Shown here: positions 18,671 through 27,468 of the stretch, piece by piece
How positions within the stretch are numbered: position 1 is the stretch's first letter
Layout of the letters: each line of letters opens with the position of its first letter
NCBI RefSeq assembly: GCF_014648655.1
Contig: NZ_BMRN01000031.1
Coordinates: 1 to 64,000 of the forward strand
DNA: 64,000 nucleotides
Direction: 5' to 3'
From: Streptomyces atratus
GTDB taxonomy: Bacteria > Actinomycetota > Actinomycetes > Streptomycetales > Streptomycetaceae
Translations under genes and position numbers: made by a program
The notes under the pieces: generated by a model
Told to the model about the DNA's origin: nothing
The model's input: only the letters and a program-made list of their open reading frames with translations
Databases searched by the model: none

Positions 18671-19054
18671 GTGGCCGGCGGTGCTGAGGAGGCCGGCCTT
18701 GACGATACGGGGGTCGATCCAGCGGCATCGGTATTCGCTTCGAGGGGTCCGCAAAGCAGGTCAGCCAAGGCGCGGTGGACCCTGCGTACACCCGAAACGA
18801 GTCCCCGCCCTCCGCCGTGCCGATCAACGTTGCCCAGTCGGACCGCACCGACGTAGCAGCAGAAGGGCAACCGACCAGCGCGCAAAAGGCCGAAGGGCTC
18901 TCATCCGAAGCGACCGCAAGCCGGAGGGCTCTCTCGTCGGGACTGTAGTCCTGAACGAGAGGTGGGCAAGCCGGTACACCGGCTCCCTGCTGCGGTTTGG
19001 TGGGCGGCTCGGTTGTCGCAGATCAAGCGGGCCTGGAACATCAAGCGGCGTGCG
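18671..19054. other. Intergenic, downstream of the sigma-factor gene
   Basis: About 380 bases without a supported gene. A small perfect hairpin (AGCCGGT, 2 bases, ACCGGCT) near 18970 lies 70-85 bases downstream of the sigma-factor stop and could contribute to termination. Confidence 0.4.
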
Positions 19055-20071
19055 TCACGCGTCGCTGAGGTAGTCCCGCAGCTCATGGGAGCGTGAGGGG
19101 TGCCGGAGCTTGCTCATCGCTTTGCCCTCGATCTGGCGTATGCGCTCGCGGGTCACGCCGTAGGTGTTGCCGATCTCCTCCAGGGTCCGCGGGCGACCGC
19201 CGAGGAGGCCGAACCGTAGAGAGATGATGCCGGCTTCACGAGGGCTGAGGCCGGCCAGGATGGCCTGGATGGCTTCCTGGAGAAGTCCGAAGGCGACCAC
19301 TTCCCAGGGGGAGGGCAAGTCGCTGTCCATGATGAGATCACCGAACCCGGTATTGCCATCGTCGGACAGACTGACGTCCAGCGAAACGGGCTCCTTGGTG
19401 TAGGCGTCGAGCTCGATCAGTTTCTCCATCGGGACTTCCGCCTTGTCGGCCAGTTCCTGCGGGGTGGGCTCGGACCCGGTGTCGCGGAGGAACTCACGGC
19501 GGATCCGTGCCACGCGGTTGATGATTTCCACGGTATGCACTGGGATGCGGATGGTGCGGCTCTGATCGGCAAGGGCCCGGGAGACTCCCTGCTTGATCCA
19601 CCAAGTGGCGTAGGTGGAGAACTTGAAGCCCTTGACGTAATCGAACTTCTCGACGGCTCTGATGAGTCCGGTGTTGCCTTCCTGAATGAGGTCAAGAAAG
19701 TGGAGTCCTCGTCCGGTGAAGCGCTTGGCGACGGCGACTACCAGGCGGAGGTTGGCCTCGGTGAAGTGCTGTTTGGCGCGGTGTCCGTCTTCAGCGAGGA
19801 GGCTGAGTTCGCGACGGTAGTGCGGGTCCAGGCCTGGCTCTTCGGCGAGAAGGTGCTCCGCGTACAGTCCGGCTTCGATGCGTTTGGCCAGCTCCACCTC
19901 CTGTTCGGCGGTGAGCAGTTTGACCTTGGCAATAAGCCGGAGGTAGTCCTTGACTTGGTCGACGGTGCCGCTGTCCGTGGGAAGACTGGGTGGAGGCGCC
20001 TCGCTCTCGTCGTCCTGGTCCAGCTGGAGGTCCTGCGGGTCCTGCGGGTCCGGCAGATCCGTGGCGTTCAT
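19055..20071 (-). CDS. RNA polymerase sigma factor of the HrdB/SigA family (group 1/2)
   Basis: 338 residues. After an acidic, disordered N-terminus, region 1.2 begins VDQVKDYLRLIAKVKLLT. Region 2 holds ANLRLVVAVAKRF, FLDLIQEGNTGLIRAVEKFDY and FSTYATWWIKQ with the DNA-melting aromatics. Region 3 (RIPVHTVEIINR) and region 4.2 (RTLEEIGNTYGVTRERIRQIEGKAM) complete it. It lacks the long region 1.1 of principal HrdB, so it is best viewed as an HrdA/C/D-like alternative. ATG 20071 follows a GGTGGGGA site and overlaps the stop of the uvrA-like gene (ATGA), so it is translationally coupled to it. It could direct a DNA-damage or resistance regulon. Confidence 0.9.
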   Translation of the reverse strand: MNATDLPDPQDPQDLQLDQDDESEAPPPSLPTDSGTVDQVKDYLRLIAKVKLLTAEQEVELAKRIEAGLYAEHLLAEEPGLDPHYRRELSLLAEDGHRAKQHFTEANLRLVVAVAKRFTGRGLHFLDLIQEGNTGLIRAVEKFDYVKGFKFSTYATWWIKQGVSRALADQSRTIRIPVHTVEIINRVARIRREFLRDTGSEPTPQELADKAEVPMEKLIELDAYTKEPVSLDVSLSDDGNTGFGDLIMDSDLPSPWEVVAFGLLQEAIQAILAGLSPREAGIISLRFGLLGGRPRTLEEIGNTYGVTRERIRQIEGKAMSKLRHPSRSHELRDYLSDA

Positions 20072-22917
20072 CGGTTCCCCACCAAGTGCTTGAGGAACTG
20101 CCCGGTGTGTGACCAATGGTGGGCCGCGATCTCCTCCGGGGTGCCCTCGGCGACGACCTCTCCGCCTCGGTGTCCGCCTTCTGGGCCCATGTCGACGATC
20201 CAGTCGGCCGTCTTGATCACGTCGAGGTTGTGCTCGATGACGACGACCGTATTGCCGCCGTCGACGAGGCGTTGCAGGGCAGTCAGCAGCCGGTCAACGT
20301 CGGCGACATGCAGGCCGGTGGTGGGTTCGTCCAGTACGTAGAGGGTTCGACCGCGGCTACGGCGTTGGAGTTCGGCGGCGAGTTTGACACGCTGCGCCTC
20401 GCCTCCGGACAGGGTGGTGGCCGCTTGGCCGAGCTTGACGTAGCCGAGCCCGACGTCGTCCAGGGCCCGTAGGTGGCGGGAGATGATCTGGTGGCCGTCG
20501 AAGAACTCCAGGCTTTCTGCCACGGTCATGGCGAGGACGTCGGCGATGGATTTGCCCTTGTAGTGGACATCCAGGGTCTCGCGGTTGTACTGGGCGCCTC
20601 TGCACACCTCGCACGGCACGTACACGTCCGGTAGGAAGTTCATCTCGATCCTGACGGTGCCATCGCCGTAGCAGTGCTCGCAGCGGCCGCCCTTGACGTT
20701 GAAGGAGAACCGGCCGGGCTGGTAGCCACGGACTTTTGCCTCCGGGGTCTGAGCGAACAGCTTGCGCAGGTGGTCAAAGACGCCCGTGTAAGTTGCCGGG
20801 TTGGACCGAGGGCTGCGGCCGATCGGGGTCTGGTCGACCTGGACCACCTTGTCGAGGTGCTCGACGCCGGCGATAGTGCGGTGTCGGCCGGGCACCTTGT
20901 ACGCACGGTGGATCTGCTGGGCGAGGGCGGTGTGCAGGATGTCGTTGACCAGGGTCGACTTGCCGGAGCCGGAGACGCCGGTGACCACGGTGAACAGACT
21001 GAGCGGGAAGGACACGGTGATATCACGTAGGTTGTGCTCGCAGGCCCCGTGCACGGTGAGGGCCCGGCCTGCCGTCGGCTTTCGGCGCCGTGCGGGCAGG
21101 GGAATGGTTCGGCGTCCGGAGAGATAGGCGCCGGTGACGGACTCGGGGTGCTCGGCGACCTCCTGCACGGTGCCTGAGCAGACGATGCGGCCGCCGTGTG
21201 TACCGGCGCCGGGGCCGATGTCGACCACCCAGTCGGCGACCTGCAGGGTCTCCTCGTCGTGTTCGACGACGATCACGGTGTTGCCACGGTCGCGTAGCCG
21301 CTTGAGTGTTTCGATGAGGCGCTGATTGTCGCGCTGGTGCAGCCCGACGGAGGGCTCGTCCAGCACGTAGAGCACGCCGGTCAGGCCGGCGCCGATCTGC
21401 GTTGCCAGCCGGATCCGCTGGGCCTCCCCGCCGGAGAGGGAGGCGGCAGGCCGGTCGAGTGAGAGATAGTCCAAGCCCACGTCGAGCAGGAATCGCAACC
21501 GCTCACCGATCTCCGCGAGGACGGCTTCCGCGATCCGCCGCTCACTGCCCGTCAGCTGCAACGCCGCCACAAAGCGGGCGAGTTCACCGAGTGGCAGCGC
21601 GGCTGCCTGAGCGATGCTGTGCCCTCCCACGGTGACCGACAGGACGGCTGGGGCCAGGCGGGCGCCTCCGCAGGCCGCACAGGGCACTGCACGCATGTAT
21701 CCACCGAAGCGATTCGACGCGCCACCGGACTCGATGCCTTCGGCGAAGCGGCGCACGATGTGCGGGATCACGCCTTCGAAGCGGGCCAGGTACGAACGCT
21801 CGCGGCCCAGCCGGTTCCGGAATGAGAGGTGCAGCCGACGGTCCGCCCCGTGCAGCACCATCTCCCGCGTCTCGGAGGAGAGCTGGTGCCAGGGAGTGGC
21901 GGTGCTGAATCCGGCGTCGGCGGCCAGAGCTTCGAGAAGACGGGTGAAGTAGTCGGCGCCGCTGGTGTTGGTCCATGGGGCGATGGCGCCCTCGGCCAGC
22001 GACTTGGTCTCGTCGGGTACGACGAGATCGGGGTCGACTTCCATGGACGAACCGATGCCCGTGCAGGCAGGGCAGGCGCCCCAAGGGGCGTTGAAGGAGA
22101 ACAACCTCGGCTCCAGCGACTCCAGGCCGATGTCGTGGGAGCGTGGGCAGGCCATCGCCTCGGAGAAGACCAGCTCGCGCCCTGCCCGGCCAGGCTCCCG
22201 GTCGATGAACTCGACCCGCAGGACACCGCCACCGACTCCCAGCGCAGTTTCCACTGACTCCGTCAGCCGCTGCCGGATGTCTTGCTTGACGGCCAGCCTG
22301 TCCACGATTACGTCGATGGAGTGCTTCTTGCGCTTGTCGAGCGCGGGCGGGGTGGCCAGTGCGAGGACCGTCCCGTCCACCCGTACCCGGCTGAATCCGT
22401 CGGCGGACAGCTGACGGAAAACCTCGGCATGCTCGCCCTTTCGGTCACGGACGACCGGGGCCAGCACCTGGAAACGGGTTCCTTCGTCCTCGTCCAGCAG
22501 CAGGTCGACGATGTGCTGCGGGGTCTGCCGGCTGACTGGTTCGCCGCACTCGGGGCAATGGGGGCGGCCGATGCGGGCGTACAGCAACCGCAGGTGGTCG
22601 TAGACCTCGGTGATGGTGCCGACCGTGGAGCGCGGGTTGCGACTCGACGTCTTCTGATCGATGGCGATCGCCGGGGACAGCCCCTCTACGGCATCGACGT
22701 CGGGCTTCTCGAGCTGCCCGAGAAACTGTCGCGCATATGCCGAGAGGGATTCGACATAACGCCGCTGACCTTCGGCGAATATGGTGTCGAACGCCAGACT
22801 TGACTTTCCGGATCCGGACACACCCGTAAAAACGATCAGCGCGTCCCGCGGCAGTTCCACGGAAACATCACGGAGATTATGCTGCCGCGCGCCCTTGACG
22901 ACAAGCCGATTTCTCAC
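20068..22917 (-). CDS. uvrA: UvrA-family excinuclease ABC subunit A (paralogue)
   Basis: 949 residues, full length for UvrA. The first ATP site has GVSGSGKSSLAFDTIFAEGQ (about residue 33), a YARQFLG UvrB-contact region and CPECG. The insertion domain is present and the internal zinc module reads ACPRSH..GACPAC, as in actinobacterial forms. The first signature is SLSGGEAQRIRLA. The second half has GVSGSGKSTLVND, the second zinc module CEHC..CEVC, LSGGEAQRVKLA and VLDEPTTGLH. The family recognises bulky DNA lesions with UvrB. It is not near uvrB or uvrC here but is coupled to a sigma-factor gene, which suggests a second, conditionally used copy, possibly for resistance to a DNA-binding metabolite. 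Start GTG 22917. Confidence 0.9.
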   Translation of the reverse strand: MRNRLVVKGARQHNLRDVSVELPRDALIVFTGVSGSGKSSLAFDTIFAEGQRRYVESLSAYARQFLGQLEKPDVDAVEGLSPAIAIDQKTSSRNPRSTVGTITEVYDHLRLLYARIGRPHCPECGEPVSRQTPQHIVDLLLDEDEGTRFQVLAPVVRDRKGEHAEVFRQLSADGFSRVRVDGTVLALATPPALDKRKKHSIDVIVDRLAVKQDIRQRLTESVETALGVGGGVLRVEFIDREPGRAGRELVFSEAMACPRSHDIGLESLEPRLFSFNAPWGACPACTGIGSSMEVDPDLVVPDETKSLAEGAIAPWTNTSGADYFTRLLEALAADAGFSTATPWHQLSSETREMVLHGADRRLHLSFRNRLGRERSYLARFEGVIPHIVRRFAEGIESGGASNRFGGYMRAVPCAACGGARLAPAVLSVTVGGHSIAQAAALPLGELARFVAALQLTGSERRIAEAVLAEIGERLRFLLDVGLDYLSLDRPAASLSGGEAQRIRLATQIGAGLTGVLYVLDEPSVGLHQRDNQRLIETLKRLRDRGNTVIVVEHDEETLQVADWVVDIGPGAGTHGGRIVCSGTVQEVAEHPESVTGAYLSGRRTIPLPARRRKPTAGRALTVHGACEHNLRDITVSFPLSLFTVVTGVSGSGKSTLVNDILHTALAQQIHRAYKVPGRHRTIAGVEHLDKVVQVDQTPIGRSPRSNPATYTGVFDHLRKLFAQTPEAKVRGYQPGRFSFNVKGGRCEHCYGDGTVRIEMNFLPDVYVPCEVCRGAQYNRETLDVHYKGKSIADVLAMTVAESLEFFDGHQIISRHLRALDDVGLGYVKLGQAATTLSGGEAQRVKLAAELQRRSRGRTLYVLDEPTTGLHVADVDRLLTALQRLVDGGNTVVVIEHNLDVIKTADWIVDMGPEGGHRGGEVVAEGTPEEIAAHHWSHTGQFLKHLVGNR

Positions 22918-23669
22918 TTCGTCAACCTCAGGTGTTGAGAGTTAGCCAGATTCCACCGTAACACCACAACATTGCTGGCCAGGGCGGCTGCTCAGCAGTT
23001 TTCAGCTGTGGGGGATATCGCGCTTGACAGTGAGTCCAGCGGTGTGAGCAAAGAATTATGCAGCCAGCCGGAAGGCAGTGGGAATGGCCTAGTATTCGCT
23101 GTTGACTTCTGGTCGACCCTGTGTGCAACAACAAGGCATCAGGCGATGATGTCGGCGGCCATGGATGATTAGATGGTGTGGGGAAATCCTTCTCACGGTC
23201 GTGATTCGACGGGGTGATTCGCGACAGCTGAGCTACGACGCCCGCGCGCGAATCACGGAATGAGCCTCCCCGTTCGGCGACAGTCTCGTCGTCCATCTCG
23301 AGCGAACGGAGCGGGTGCGGCAGGGCGCGGGTGTGAGAGCGCAGCGGTCTCAGGCAGGGACATTACGGGCCGTATGTCCATGGCACTGACGCTCCCGGCC
23401 GCCGCCCACGCACGTCGATGGCCATTGGCTGTGACGCCCCGGGGCAGGAAGCCGGCGCGGTCTGGGGCTGGCCATCGGGGGTGTGCCGCCGTATTGCCTG
23501 GGGAGGTGAACAGGTCAGCCAAGGTCCCAGGGAGGGCCCGGATCCCCAGCAGGGCGATCCTGGTCGGCTCAACGAGCTCTTCCGTGACCGCGCCCCCCTG
23601 CAACGACGGTTGAAGGAGTGCTCACCGGCCCTTCGTTCCGGCGGAGGCGCGCACCGGGCCGGGCACGGC
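22918..23669. other. Gene-poor stretch upstream of uvrA-like gene
   Basis: About 750 bases. The first 250 (to about 23170) are lower in G+C and should hold the minus-strand promoter of the uvrA-sigma operon. Weak frames exist on both strands in 23250-23620, but none has convincing codon structure or homology that I recognise. Confidence 0.4.
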
Positions 23670-24095
23670 ATGGAGCGGATCTGGTTGAGCGAGGACTTCC
23701 GGCAGCGCATCGCCACCGAGCCGGGCGCCTGGACCCAGCGGAGCATGCTGGCGCCGCCGACGGACACCGATCGGGGCCTGTGGCCGGCCGCAGATCACCT
23801 CTTCTTTCGCGGGCTGGTACGGGACTTCGGCGCCGAGCACCTGGTGGTCGACGCGCCCGGCTGCGGGTCGTGGCTGCGCGCGGGGCCGGTGGGCCGCAGC
23901 CGCTGGAACGTCACTACGCACGGGCCGCGCGACATCTGGAATGAACTCCAGGACCTGGCAGCCCGGTGGCGGGCGGCCGGCGGGCCGCATCGGCGTGCCC
24001 CGAGGCCGGACTTGCGCCATCCCTGTTCGCAGCGGACGCCCGCCGTGCCCTGGGTGCGGTCATGGGCTGCGCTGCTGCAGCCGATCCGTTCCTGA
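23670..24095 (+). CDS. Hypothetical protein, possible methyltransferase C-terminal-like fragment
   Basis: About 141 residues. The first 110 are protein-like: WLSEDFRQRIATEPGAWTQR, then WPAADHLFFRGLVRDFGAEH and NVTTHGPRDIWNELQDLAARWRAAG. The last motif recalls the C-terminal GPR..W.E...A...W..AG segment seen in protein-L-isoaspartate-like O-methyltransferases of RiPP clusters. No SAM-binding domain is present, so it could be a remnant. The C-terminal 35 residues look random and run convergently into the end of the ubiX-like gene (overlap of about 35 bases), suggesting the true coding part ends earlier or is broken. Confidence 0.35.
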   Translation: MERIWLSEDFRQRIATEPGAWTQRSMLAPPTDTDRGLWPAADHLFFRGLVRDFGAEHLVVDAPGCGSWLRAGPVGRSRWNVTTHGPRDIWNELQDLAARWRAAGGPHRRAPRPDLRHPCSQRTPAVPWVRSWAALLQPIRS

Positions 24096-24707
24096 CATGG
24101 GTCCGTGGCTGCGCGTATGGACCAGGCCCTGCCACCGCTCCGCGATGTCCGCGGTGCCCACGGGGAGTTCGAACTGGTCGAGGATCCGCATGACGATGTG
24201 ATCCACGAGGTCGCTGATGCCGTTCGGGATGTCGTAGAAGGCCGGCATCGGGGGGACGATGCGGACTCCCATGCGTGAGAGGGCGAGCATGTTCTCCAGA
24301 TGGATCTCGCTGAGCGGTGTCTCCCTGGGCACGAGGACCAACGGGCGGCGTTCCTTGAGTGTGACATCGGCTGCGCGGGCGATGAGGTTGTCGGCCAGGC
24401 CATGCCGCACCGCCGCAATCGTCTTCATGCTGCACGGGACGATGACCATGCCCGCGACCGGAAAGGAGCCGGAGGAGATCGTGGCACCCAGATCGCCGAA
24501 CTTGTGTGTCACATCGGCTAGTTCGGCGCAGTGTCTGCTGGTGTAGGGCGTCTCCACCTCGATGGTGGAGCGGGCCCAGGTGCTCAGCACGAGATGGGTC
24601 TCCACCTGCGGCACCTCCCGCAGGATTTCCAGTAGGCGAACAGCGAGCGGGGCCCCGGTGGCACCGGTGACTCCGACGATGAGGCGGGTTGGGGAAGCGG
24701 TTGTCAC
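24060..24707 (-). CDS. UbiX-family flavin prenyltransferase
   Basis: 215 residues. The N-terminal GVTGATGAPLAVRLLE is the FMN/prenyl-phosphate loop of UbiX/Pad1 enzymes. Later motifs are SGSFPVAGMVIVPCSMKTIAAVRHGLADNL (shown in part) and RRPLVLVPRETPLSEIHLENML, with the conserved Arg, Glu and His around the dimethylallyl phosphate site. UbiX makes prenylated FMN, the cofactor of UbiD decarboxylases, and a UbiD gene lies just upstream on the same strand. Together they resemble the B and C components of streptomycete vanillate/hydroxybenzoate decarboxylases; I see no small D component. A perfect hairpin separates it from the ubiD-like gene. Confidence 0.88.
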   Translation of the reverse strand: MTTASPTRLIVGVTGATGAPLAVRLLEILREVPQVETHLVLSTWARSTIEVETPYTSRHCAELADVTHKFGDLGATISSGSFPVAGMVIVPCSMKTIAAVRHGLADNLIARAADVTLKERRPLVLVPRETPLSEIHLENMLALSRMGVRIVPPMPAFYDIPNGISDLVDHIVMRILDQFELPVGTADIAERWQGLVHTRSHGPMSGTDRLQQRSP

Positions 24708-24771
24708 GGCGGGCTCCAGTTGCGGCGGGGATGGGGGCAGAGGACGGACCGGCGGGGGAGGGGGCGGACTT

Positions 24772-24807
24772 GCGGGGGAGGGGGCAGCGCGCTGCCCCCT
24801 CCCCCGC
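24772..24807. terminator. Perfect 36-base palindrome between ubiD-like and ubiX-like genes
   Basis: Two 18-base arms (24772-24789 and 24790-24807) are exact reverse complements with no spacer, starting 10 bases after the ubiD-like stop and ending before the ubiX-like start at 24707. As RNA it would form a very stable GC hairpin, able to attenuate read-through into ubiX or to protect the ubiD transcript end. Confidence 0.7.
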
Positions 24808-24816
24808 GGTGCCGGG

Positions 24817-26256
24817 CTACATCGACAGGAGCCCTGCCCAGCGCTTGCGCAGCTCGTCGCGGGTCGCCTCGTCGACGCGGTTGGCTGCCGGGTACTGGTC
24901 CTTCCATGCGAACGGCTTGCATGCGTCGATCAGCACGATGCCCATCGACAGATCGCCAGCGGCGCGCTTGCCGGGCGACAACCGCGGGTCGATGGCGGTG
25001 GTGGGCGCGCGCAGCACCTGGATGGACTCGGCCGGGTCGACGCGGGTGAACATCGCCCACAGGACGTGGTTGACGTCGGTGATGTCGATGTCCTCGTCGA
25101 CCACGACGAAGTACCGCTCCATGCCGCCGGTGCGCTTGCGCCCGGCCGCCGCGAGCAGCGCGTGCATGGCGTCGCCCGCGCCGGTCTGCTCGATGGAGAC
25201 GACCATCATGAGCTGGCGGGCATACGCCCACACGCCCTTGATGTTCTGGACGCCGGAGGCCTCCAGGTGATCCCACGTCACTGATGCCGAGTACAGAGGG
25301 ACGGCCTGGTCACCGGCCGGGACGGTCGGGAGCATCGGCGGTGCGCCCAGGATGATCGGGTCGTTCCGGTGCATGATCCGGTTGACCCGGACCACGGTCT
25401 CCTGGCCCGAGTGCGTGTAGTAGCCGGTCCACTCCCCGAAGGGCCCCTCCAGCACGGACTCCTCCTCGGCAGGCGGCAGTTCGCCCTCGATCACGATCTC
25501 CGCGTGCGCCGGGACCGGAAGGTCGCTGCCTGGTGCGTACAGGACCTCGACGCCCTGCCCGCGGAGTCCGCCGGCGAGGTCGTACTCCGACATCCCGGAC
25601 GGTGCGGCGATCGCCGCGGCGGTCGACAGGATCGGGTCCTGGCCCACCACCACCGCGATCGGGCAGGTCCGGCCGCGCTCCCAATACTTCTCGGCGATCG
25701 CCCTGGCGTGCCGGTTGCCGAGCATCCACAGCGAGAGCCGGTCCGGGCCCTGGACGCAGGCCCGGTAGGTGCCGACGTTGACCCAGCCGCTGTCGGGGTC
25801 GCGGGTGATGACCATGCAGGCAGTGCCGATGTAGCGGCCGCCGTCTCCGTCGTGCCACTGCGGAGTGGGGAAAATGCCGAGATCCACGTCGTTGCCTACC
25901 AGGACGTTCTCCAGGACCGGACCCGTGGCGACCTCCACCGGCGGGACCGGTTCGAGCTGCCTGCTCAGGTCCTTCCAGGCCCGCACGATGTCGAGCTTCG
26001 AGGTGTCGCGCGGCAGTCCGAGAGCGACTGCGGTCCGGGCGGCGGTTCCCATGAAGTTGGTGAACACACGGTGCCCCGCCGGGTAGCCGGGGATATTGTC
26101 GAACATCAGGGCGGGGCCTTCCTTCTCCGCCATCAGTTCGGTGATACCGCCGATGTCCAGGTCCCGGTCCGCGCCGTCGATCTGGAGGATCTCGTCCTTC
26201 CCGAGCGTCTCCGTCATGTGGTCGATGTAGTGCCGAAGGTCACGGAATGCGTTCAT
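24817..26256 (-). CDS. UbiD-family (de)carboxylase, prenyl-FMN dependent
   Basis: 479 residues, typical for UbiD. Diagnostic segments are DNIPGYPAGHRV near the N-terminus, GMSEYDLAGGLRGQ, and EGPFGEWTGYY, the strongly conserved Glu/Arg-bearing motif beside the prenylated FMN. IMHRNDPIILGAPPM and VVVDEDIDITD..VLWAM follow. UbiD enzymes reversibly remove carboxylate from aromatic or alpha,beta-unsaturated acids. The adjacent UbiX makes the cofactor, and the divergent Lrp-like regulator probably senses substrate. The closest known arrangements are vanillate, salicylate-type and 4-hydroxybenzoate decarboxylases of actinobacteria; the true substrate is not readable here. ATG 26256 is used; about 220 bases separate it from the regulator start. 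Confidence 0.9.
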   Translation of the reverse strand: MNAFRDLRHYIDHMTETLGKDEILQIDGADRDLDIGGITELMAEKEGPALMFDNIPGYPAGHRVFTNFMGTAARTAVALGLPRDTSKLDIVRAWKDLSRQLEPVPPVEVATGPVLENVLVGNDVDLGIFPTPQWHDGDGGRYIGTACMVITRDPDSGWVNVGTYRACVQGPDRLSLWMLGNRHARAIAEKYWERGRTCPIAVVVGQDPILSTAAAIAAPSGMSEYDLAGGLRGQGVEVLYAPGSDLPVPAHAEIVIEGELPPAEEESVLEGPFGEWTGYYTHSGQETVVRVNRIMHRNDPIILGAPPMLPTVPAGDQAVPLYSASVTWDHLEASGVQNIKGVWAYARQLMMVVSIEQTGAGDAMHALLAAAGRKRTGGMERYFVVVDEDIDITDVNHVLWAMFTRVDPAESIQVLRAPTTAIDPRLSPGKRAAGDLSMGIVLIDACKPFAWKDQYPAANRVDEATRDELRKRWAGLLSM

Positions 26257-26475
26257 GTGTCGTCGGGGAGCCGGGCAGTACGTCCGTGCCTCCCGTCCTC
26301 CTCTTCTTCTCTTTCCTGATGGCGGTGGCTGCGCCTGCAGCAGTCGCCATCAGGGGCGGCTTCACGGGGCCAGCCACCGCACGGGCCTGCGTCGTCAGGA
26401 TTTGGACCGGCCGGGAGGGGGTGCAACGAGTCCGGACGCCTATGCCGGATACTGCGCGAGATAGAGTCGGGATGC
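26257..26475. promoter_or_regulatory. Divergent promoter region, ubiD-like gene / Lrp-type regulator
   Basis: 219 bases between divergent starts. The regulator-proximal end (GATACTGCGCGAGATAGAGT, about 26450-26470) could contain its -10 box or leader. Operators for the Lrp-like protein are expected here; no clear palindrome was identified by eye. Confidence 0.4.
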
Positions 26476-27468
26476 GTGGAATGCATCGATCTCCAGCTCA
26501 TTCATGCACTACAGATTGATGGGCGCGCACCATTGCGCCGGCTTGCCTCAGTGCTGGGCGTCTCCGATCAGATGGCCGCCCGCCGCTACGCCCGGCTGCG
26601 CGAGACGGCCGGGCTCCGGGTCGTCGGCCGGCTCAATCCCCGGCCCGTCGGTCAGACCGTGTGGGCACTGCGGCTGCAGTGCGTTCCCAGCGCCTCGCTC
26701 GGTCTGGCCCAGGCACTGGCCGAGCGCGAGGACACGCGATGGGTCCAACTCGCCTCCGGCGGAACCGAGATCATCTGCCATCTCGCAGTGCACAGTGACA
26801 GCGACCGGGACGCGCTGCTGATAGACAGGCTCCCTTCGAGCCGCCGGGTCACCTCGATCACCGCCCACCGCATGCTGCGGCTCTTCAAGGGCGGCCCGAC
26901 CACCTGGGACGGTCCCACTGCCGCGTTGAGCCGGGAACAGATGGATGCCCTCGCGCCCTCGTACCCAACCCCTCGCTCCCAGGCAGCGCCGGTGCAACTC
27001 ACGGATCTCGACCACGTCCTGCTCTCCGCGCTGAACCGCGACGGCCGCGCGTCGCACGCCGCGCTGGCCGTCGAGGCCCGCTGCCACGAGTCGACGGTGC
27101 GCCGCCGCATTGCGCACCTGCGCACGGCCGGAGCACTCTTCTTCGTCCTGGACGTGGACGAGCGTCTGCTGGGTGACCCGTCCGGCACCGTCATCTGGAT
27201 GTCGGTGCAGCCCTCGCAGCTTGCTGCCGCCGGCGCCGCGCTGGCAGGCCACCCTGAAGTGGCCTACGCCGCCGCCACTACGGGGCGGACCAACCTCCTG
27301 GCCAATGTCCTCTGCTCCGACGACGAGTCCCTCTACGTGTACCTCTCCGACCGCATCGGTAGTCTCCTGGGCGTCGACACGGTCGAGACCGCGCCGATCA
27401 TCCGCACTCTCAAGCGCGACGGCGCAGTCGCACGCAATCACAGCCTCGGGATTGGTGAGCGCCGTTGA
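26476..27468 (+). CDS. Lrp/AsnC-type regulator with two DNA-binding/RAM units
   Basis: 330 residues, twice the length of ordinary Lrp proteins. Each half begins with an AsnC-type helix-turn-helix: CIDLQLIHALQIDGRAPLRR with LGVSDQMAARRYARLR, and again TDLDHVLLSALNRDGRASHA with VEARCHESTVRRRIAHLR. Each is followed by a ligand-binding alpha/beta domain. Such fused regulators are common in actinobacteria beside catabolic genes. The divergent ubiD-like gene is the likely target, with an aromatic acid or its product as inducer (inference). The GTG at 26476 is used because the first helix begins immediately after it. Confidence 0.85.
   Translation: MECIDLQLIHALQIDGRAPLRRLASVLGVSDQMAARRYARLRETAGLRVVGRLNPRPVGQTVWALRLQCVPSASLGLAQALAEREDTRWVQLASGGTEIICHLAVHSDSDRDALLIDRLPSSRRVTSITAHRMLRLFKGGPTTWDGPTAALSREQMDALAPSYPTPRSQAAPVQLTDLDHVLLSALNRDGRASHAALAVEARCHESTVRRRIAHLRTAGALFFVLDVDERLLGDPSGTVIWMSVQPSQLAAAGAALAGHPEVAYAAATTGRTNLLANVLCSDDESLYVYLSDRIGSLLGVDTVETAPIIRTLKRDGAVARNHSLGIGERR

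Noticed and set aside
23253..23603. A minus-strand ORF of 116 residues upstream of the uvrA-sigma operon
   Set aside because: Weak codon structure, no ribosome site and no recognisable domain.
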